DNA from: Gemmatimonadota bacterium | GTDB lineage: Bacteria > Gemmatimonadota > Gemmatimonadetes > Longimicrobiales > Gaopeijiaceae | Direction of reading: 5' to 3' | Length of the DNA stretch: 51,286 nt | NCBI GenBank assembly: GCA_007124095.1 | Contig: SLFU01000151.1 | Span: 1-51,286 of the forward strand | In this document: piece by piece, positions 47,426 through 51,286 of the stretch | Numbering within the stretch: position 1 is the stretch's first letter | Layout of the letters: each line of letters begins with the position of its first letter | Translations under genes and position numbers: made by a program | Notes under the pieces: model-generated | Told to the model about the DNA's origin: nothing | Database searches by the model: none | The model's input: only the letters and a program-made list of their open reading frames with translations

Positions 47426-47883
47426 GGCGTCACCGCCTGGCCGAGCGGCAGGAGAACCACGGTCGAAGCCCGGTCTCCGCGAACGAAGTTGACGCGGGCC
47501 TCCTGAGAGAAGGAGTTGGCATTGATATCTGCATAGCCCCTGGGAGTCATGCATACCCAGAGTGGCCCTCCACCGGTTTCGAGCGTCACGGCGTGGACGG
47601 CCGCAAAGCTTCGCGATTCGATCACCACCCCACCGTCCCCGCACCCCTCCTCGATGCTTACCATCCCGCTCGTGGGATCCACCCGCAGACGGATCGCTCG
47701 TCCCCGCTCCACTGCGAGAGCCCGGGTCTGTCCGTGCATCGAAAGAAAGTTGGACTGGGCCGAGCGCACACCAATCCGTGCTTGAACGTCACCGAAGTTC
47801 GCGACGGCAATGCCCGCGACCAGGGCCCCGATGGCCAGGACGATCACCACTTCGAGGATGGTGAACCCCCCTTGAGCCTGCAT
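47422..47883 (-). CDS. FimT/GspH-like minor prepilin, module A
   Basis: 153 residues from ATG 47883, which gives a compact leader MQAQGG before the cleavage site G|FTILEVVIVLAIGALVAGI. An upstream in-frame ATG at 47973 follows a perfect Shine-Dalgarno sequence and would give a 36-residue leader. I prefer 47883 because of leader length, a GAGG upstream and a sigma-54-like element overlapping the other start. The helix SAQSNFLSMHGQTRALAVERG and the short beta domain match FimT/GspH. First gene of module A. Confidence 0.85.
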   Translation of the reverse strand: MQAQGGFTILEVVIVLAIGALVAGIAVANFGDVQARIGVRSAQSNFLSMHGQTRALAVERGRAIRLRVDPTSGMVSIEEGCGDGGVVIESRSFAAVHAVTLETGGGPLWVCMTPRGYADINANSFSQEARVNFVRGDRASTVVLLPLGQAVTP

Positions 47884-47961
47884 GCTGAAGCCTCTGAGCG
47901 TCGGGGATTCGTGCGTTTCCCCTCGGATGACGGAGCGCCGAATGCCTCCTCCACCCGAATA

Positions 47962-47977
47962 AGCCAGTTTCATGCCA
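47962..47977 (-). promoter_or_regulatory. Candidate sigma-54 promoter of minor pilin module A
   Basis: On the minus strand TGGCATG (47977-47971), four bases, then TGGCT (47966-47962). The GG and GC dinucleotides are ten bases apart, as sigma-54 promoters require, and ten of twelve consensus bases match (TGGCACG-N4-TTGCW). Transcription would begin near 47951, about 68 bases before the preferred start at 47883. Two sigma-54 activators are encoded in this window. Confidence 0.4.
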
Positions 47978-48037
47978 TAAGTGTACCTCCTTCCCCACGG
48001 CTACGGAACCAGTCACGAACAGTCGGAATCCGGCAAT

Positions 48038-48059
48038 CTTTTCCGATCGATCGGAAAAG
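48038..48059. promoter_or_regulatory. Perfect 22-base palindrome between pilin modules
   Basis: The half-site CTTTTCCGATC (48038-48048) is followed directly by its exact reverse complement (48049-48059). It lies 18 bases after the end of module B and about 97 bases upstream of the candidate sigma-54 start of module A. It suits an enhancer site for a dimeric regulator, or a terminator stem for module B; no T-tract follows on the transcribed strand. Confidence 0.6.
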
Positions 48060-48077
48060 TCTGCCGCTTGCAAACCC

Positions 48078-49019
48078 TCAAAATCGCCCGAGGCGATCCC
48101 CTGTTGAGATCCGGTGGGTTCGGTTCAGGGCTGGCTGACCCAGGGCGGCGGCCGCCCAACCACGACACCCGAGGATCCGCCCATTCCCTTGGAGGTGGAC
48201 GGTGCCCCCCACCATGACCACGCCCTCCACGACCGCTTCACCCAAGACATGGAGGTCGCCCGCCGACAACACGAGCCCTCGAAGCCGAGAGGCTCCATCG
48301 AGGGTCAGGTCGCCCAGTGAATAGAGGATCCCCGAGGCCGAGCCCCCAGCGATTCGGCCGCCGGGCTCCGCCCGGAAGATCCGGAAGTCCACGTCGCCCA
48401 TCTCGCCGACCGCAGGAAAGGCGCTTCCCCCCGCGATCTCGATCGCCGACAAGTTCTCGAAGTCCTCCAGCCCCAGGATTCCGATGCGGGGAGGGTCGGG
48501 GAGGGGTGGATCCGGAGCAGGCTCCGGGTCCGGCGGCCGCACCCGGATCAGCGGAGCCGCAGCCCCGGGGATCGCTGGACATCCCGCTCCCGCTCGCTCC
48601 ACTCCCGAGTCCGGGGGGTCGAAGCCGACGCCAAGGGCCGCCGGGAGTGCGGCGGCCACCGAGTCCGGATCAAGGCGCCACCGGACACCCATCGCAGCAG
48701 GCCGCCCCGGCTCCACGATCGCCCGCACCTGTTCGACTCCCCCGGGAAGCCCGAAGATGGCTGACGGATCCGCCCCACCGCTCTCACCCGACCAGCCCTC
48801 GGCGTCGAGCGGGGCCCGGCCCTCTTCCCCGATGTCGGGCTCTGAGGCGAGCGATCCTTCTTCCAGGACACGACCCTGCAAGTAAAGGACTCCCCGGCGC
48901 TCGAGTAGAAGCTCTGATCGGATGAGAACGAGGACCGAGGTCGCGAGGGCCGAGAGTGCCAGCACCACGAAGAGGGCCACGGGGAGCAGAATGCCCCGTC
49001 GAGATCCGATCCGGCTCAC
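48078..49019 (-). CDS. PilX-like pilus protein, module B
   Basis: 313 residues from GTG 49019, overlapping the stop of the preceding gene. N-terminal VSRIGSRRG|ILLPVALFVVLALSAL is a prepilin-like leader and helix without Glu5, like PilX. A proline-rich linker (RPPDPEPAPDPPLPDPPR, about 185-205) leads to a C-terminal array of short hydrophobic glycine-rich repeats (GILYSLGDLTLDG, GLVLSAGDLHVLG, GVVMVGGTVHLQG) that suggest a beta-helix. The architecture parallels the module A PilX-like protein. Function inferred as a minor pilin or tip component. Confidence 0.8.
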   Translation of the reverse strand: MSRIGSRRGILLPVALFVVLALSALATSVLVLIRSELLLERRGVLYLQGRVLEEGSLASEPDIGEEGRAPLDAEGWSGESGGADPSAIFGLPGGVEQVRAIVEPGRPAAMGVRWRLDPDSVAAALPAALGVGFDPPDSGVERAGAGCPAIPGAAAPLIRVRPPDPEPAPDPPLPDPPRIGILGLEDFENLSAIEIAGGSAFPAVGEMGDVDFRIFRAEPGGRIAGGSASGILYSLGDLTLDGASRLRGLVLSAGDLHVLGEAVVEGVVMVGGTVHLQGNGRILGCRGWAAAALGQPALNRTHRISTGDRLGRF

Positions 49020-49759
49020 TCCATCCCCCACGACTCCAGCCCCATTCCCGACACAGTCCACTCGAAAGGTTGGACTTGTCCGACCTCGCCCACCGGTAGG
49101 ATCTCGATCGTCACCTCGAGTGCGCGGGCTTCGGCGCCGGCCCATGTGAACCGGCTCTCCGGCCCAACCCTCTCGGGAGTCAAGGGCTGCCGCCCCCCCT
49201 CTCCTCTCCGGTACCGGAAGGCCCCGTCCACCAGGTGGTACTCGCCCCGCTCGAACACCCGCACGAGGGCTGGAGCAGGCGCCTCGGGTTGGGACCAGCT
49301 CCCGGTGAGCACCCTCTCCCCGGGCTCGGACTCGCAATCCCCGGTTCCCACCACCCCCACCAGGTCGAAAGCCCTCCAGCCTCCATCCACCCCGAGTACG
49401 AGTACGGAGTCGCGCGCGGGTTCGGGAAGCCTACGTCCACGGTACGCGACCACCCAGCGATCCTCATGCTCGGCCCCGGAGCAGATCCTACCCACCCCCC
49501 TGAACGCGCGGAGCCTCAGCACTCCCTCGTCATCCACGGTCCAGTCCCTGCCCGCGAGGCCCGGTCGTACCTCTTCGTCGAGGACGACCCAGATCGTGCG
49601 AATGACTTCGAGGGCCTCGGCGCGCAGGATGAGGGACTCGGTCCACTTTAGCGAGCCCCTCAGCACACCGACGAAGGCTCCGAGGACCGCAATGCCGAGG
49701 GTGAGGGCCAGCAGCATCTCCAGAAGCGTGGCACCTGTGGAACTCTGTCGGGTCTTCAC
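49016..49759 (-). CDS. PilW-like minor prepilin, module B
   Basis: 247 residues from GTG 49759, overlapping the preceding stop. Leader VKTRQSSTG, then G|ATLLEMLLALTLGIAVLGAF with Glu5 but Ala at +1 in place of Phe. A long helix follows (SLILRAEALEVIRTIWVVLDEEV), then a beta-rich domain with Cys residues. The size and the place before the PilX-like gene match PilW of module A. The shared gene order is better evidence of equivalence than sequence similarity by eye. Confidence 0.82.
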   Translation of the reverse strand: MKTRQSSTGATLLEMLLALTLGIAVLGAFVGVLRGSLKWTESLILRAEALEVIRTIWVVLDEEVRPGLAGRDWTVDDEGVLRLRAFRGVGRICSGAEHEDRWVVAYRGRRLPEPARDSVLVLGVDGGWRAFDLVGVVGTGDCESEPGERVLTGSWSQPEAPAPALVRVFERGEYHLVDGAFRYRRGEGGRQPLTPERVGPESRFTWAGAEARALEVTIEILPVGEVGQVQPFEWTVSGMGLESWGME

Positions 49760-50196
49760 CTTCCCGCCCCCCGACCCGAGCTGCCTCCCTCGAGCCTCCA
49801 CCTCCGGGGCTCCCGGAACCCGGTCGAGAGCACCTCCTCCCTCGCACTCGCTTGATCGACCCCGTGTGGGGGATCATATCGGACGATCAACTCCCCCTCG
49901 GCGGACGTCTCGGCGGTGAGGGTGCCCGGACCGGCGGAGCGAACCGATCCGTTCCCCTCCCCCCCGCCACCGTCGTGGAGCTCGGAGAGGAAGAGGGAAG
50001 CCCGCACCCCGAGCTCCGCGCCCTCGATCTCCCTACCTGCCTGCCAAAGCACGCGGGCCGTGAGGGTCCCTCCGACCGAGAGGATCAAAAGCGCCACGAG
50101 CAGCTCAGCTAGGGAGGCCCCGACTCGACCATCCCACCGACCCGAACCACCCCTCCGCGAACAGGGTCTCGATCCCGCTTCCAGACGCGCGGTCAT
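49756..50196 (-). CDS. PilV-like minor prepilin, module B
   Basis: 146 residues from ATG 50196, which overlaps the stop of the fimT-like gene (ATGA). A leader of about 26 residues is followed by G|ASLAELLVALLILSVGGTLTA, with Glu5 present and Ala at +1. A short helix and a small beta domain follow. The C-terminus is basic and glycine-rich. Equivalent in position to the PilV-like gene of module A. Confidence 0.8.
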   Translation of the reverse strand: MTARLEAGSRPCSRRGGSGRWDGRVGASLAELLVALLILSVGGTLTARVLWQAGREIEGAELGVRASLFLSELHDGGGGEGNGSVRSAGPGTLTAETSAEGELIVRYDPPHGVDQASAREEVLSTGFREPRRWRLEGGSSGRGAGR

Positions 50197-50684
50197 CGTC
50201 GAACTCGTCCGTAACTGGAGATGACGAGCCGCCTCTCGGCATTCCTGCGAAAGAGCACGAGGGTGGTCGAGGCGAAGGCCGCCACTCCGAGGGGACCGTA
50301 GACCAGCTCCGCCGAAGTCCGATCCCCGACCACCTCCAGTTCGACCCCACGCTCGGCGAGGGACACGCTCAGGAGTCGTTCGAGCTCCGGGTGCTCGGGA
50401 GAGGCCCCGGGCTCAGCTCTACCGCTCGGAACGAGGAGGACGGGATCGGCGTGTTCCTCGACGACCACCCAGGCGGCTCCGTGGACCCGAGCCTCCATCC
50501 GTGCCTGATGGATGAGGGCGATCAGTTCCTCTGTCACGCCCCGAAGAACGAGGGCGTCCGACTGATTTCGGAGAGGTATCGTCAGAAGCTGGGCGGCCAC
50601 ACCCAGAAAGAGGAGCCAGAGAACGAGCTCGGGCAGGGTGACTCCCAGGGGACCAGCGGCCGGAGGTGCTTGGAGCCGATGCAT
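50193..50684 (-). CDS. FimT/GspH-like minor prepilin, module B
   Basis: 163 residues from ATG 50684, with GGAGG about eight bases upstream; a GTG at 50699 is also in frame. Leader of about 14 residues, then G|VTLPELVLWLLFLGVAAQLL: Glu5 is kept, +1 is Val. The helix LRGVTEELIALIHQARMEA and the beta domain that follows match FimT/GspH. First gene of module B, starting 43 bases after the PilR-like regulator gene. Confidence 0.82.
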   Translation of the reverse strand: MHRLQAPPAAGPLGVTLPELVLWLLFLGVAAQLLTIPLRNQSDALVLRGVTEELIALIHQARMEARVHGAAWVVVEEHADPVLLVPSGRAEPGASPEHPELERLLSVSLAERGVELEVVGDRTSAELVYGPLGVAAFASTTLVLFRRNAERRLVISSYGRVRR

Positions 50685-50727
50685 GGCCCAAACCTCCACC
50701 GGCTCGCCGGGCGTTCAAATGGACTGA

Positions 50728-51286
50728 TCAGTCGGCGTCCAGGCCGTACTCCTGGATCTTGTAGCGGAGAGCGCGGTCGCTCAGCTCCAGCAACTGGGCC
50801 GCGTTCCCCCGGTGCCCTCCCGTCCGCCTCAGCGCCGCCCGGATGAGCTCCTTTTCGAGCTCTGCGCCTCGGCGCTTCACCGAAAGTTCGAACTCCGTCG
50901 AATCGTTCGACCCCGCGTCGGAGAGAGTCGGGACGAACTTCACCGAAGGCTCCCGCACTCCTTTGGGGAGGTCCTCGAGCTTCACCTTCGAACCCTCGGC
51001 CAGCACGAGCGCCCGCTCGAGGACGTTCTCCAGCTCACGGACATTTCCTGGCCAGGGGTACGCGATCAGCGCGTCCATCGACTCGGGAGACACCTCCTCG
51101 ACCTGCACACCGAGTCGCTTCCGGTGCAGGGCGAAAAGGTGCCGAATCAGGTGAGGCACGTCCTCCATCCGCTCGCGCAGGGGAGGGAGATCAACCGTCA
51201 TCACGGCAATCCGGTAATACAGGTCCTCGCGGAACCGTCCCTCCTCGACCTCCTGTTCGAGCGAGCGGTTCGTCGCGGCCACGATC
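50728..51286 (-). CDS. PilR-like sigma-54 response regulator, C-terminal part
   Basis: The last 185 codons are visible and the N-terminus lies beyond the window. The AAA+ domain end reads ATNRSLEQEV, then GRFREDLYYRIAV, PPLRERMEDVP and PWPGNVRELENVLERAL. A linker follows, then a Fis-type helix-turn-helix (GGHRGNAAQLLELSDRALRY). This is an NtrC-family activator. Its place directly upstream of a minor pilin operon suggests PilR, the regulator of type IV pilin genes; the receiver domain that would settle it cannot be seen. Confidence 0.88.
   Translation of the reverse strand, partial: IVAATNRSLEQEVEEGRFREDLYYRIAVMTVDLPPLRERMEDVPHLIRHLFALHRKRLGVQVEEVSPESMDALIAYPWPGNVRELENVLERALVLAEGSKVKLEDLPKGVREPSVKFVPTLSDAGSNDSTEFELSVKRRGAELEKELIRAALRRTGGHRGNAAQLLELSDRALRYKIQEYGLDAD

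Overview
The window is a single chromosomal stretch of a high-GC, Gram-negative-type bacterium. Nearly every base is coding and most genes are tightly packed, many with 4-base stop/start overlaps. There are no insertion sequences, CRISPR arrays or phage genes. The mixture of genes points to the Gemmatimonadota or a related FCB-group lineage. The evidence is a type IV pilus secretin (so an outer membrane), a TrmFO-XerC-HslVU order, frequent GTG/TTG starts, and a sigma-54 activator with an insert between ATPase and DNA-binding domain. This placement is an inference from gene content, not a database match.

Layout. (1) 1-6364, minus strand: an F-type ATP synthase operon read as atpZ-like, atpI-like, atpB, atpE, atpF, atpH, atpA, atpG, atpD, with atpD cut by the window edge. 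(2) 6675-9720, plus strand: a MoxR-type AAA+ ATPase, a CNNM/CBS membrane protein, a gamma-class carbonic anhydrase-like protein in which one metal ligand appears replaced, and a 61-residue six-cysteine protein. (3) 9783-13232: prepilin peptidase and a TrmH-family rRNA methyltransferase (minus), thiD (plus) and a purine nucleoside phosphorylase (minus). (4) 13233-23773, plus strand: a protein quality-control block, dnaK, htrA, tRNA-Leu(UAG), tig, clpP, clpX, lon and engB, preceded by a 327-base gap holding a small imperfect repeat array. (5) 23778-36190, minus strand: a long run read as aroC, aroK, topA, trmFO, xerC, hslV, hslU, argF, gcvT and a sigma-54 activator with a degenerate receiver domain. 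(6) 36348-51286, minus strand: a type IV pilus locus, read as a PilR-like regulator (cut by the window edge), a first minor pilin quartet (module B), a second quartet (module A), pilMNOPQ, and a very large predicted surface lipoprotein.

How the parts fit. The pilus locus holds the inner-membrane alignment complex (PilM, N, O, P), the secretin PilQ and two complete FimT/PilV/PilW/PilX-type sets. The prepilin peptidase that would process the pilins lies 30 kb away. The order pilMNOPQ followed by aro genes resembles the proteobacterial pilMNOPQ-aroK-aroB order, but here a 1,221-residue lipoprotein with Ig-like and beta-propeller-like regions sits between pilQ and aroC. A candidate sigma-54 promoter and a perfect 22-base palindrome lie between the two minor pilin modules, which fits control by the adjacent PilR-like activator.

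The parts most worth following up are the twin minor pilin modules, the pilus-linked lipoprotein, the regulatory gap between the modules, the His-to-Glu change in the carbonic anhydrase homologue, and the tRNA-Leu/tig transcription unit. Nothing here is a clear-cut wholly new system. The pilus locus is the best candidate for undescribed biology.
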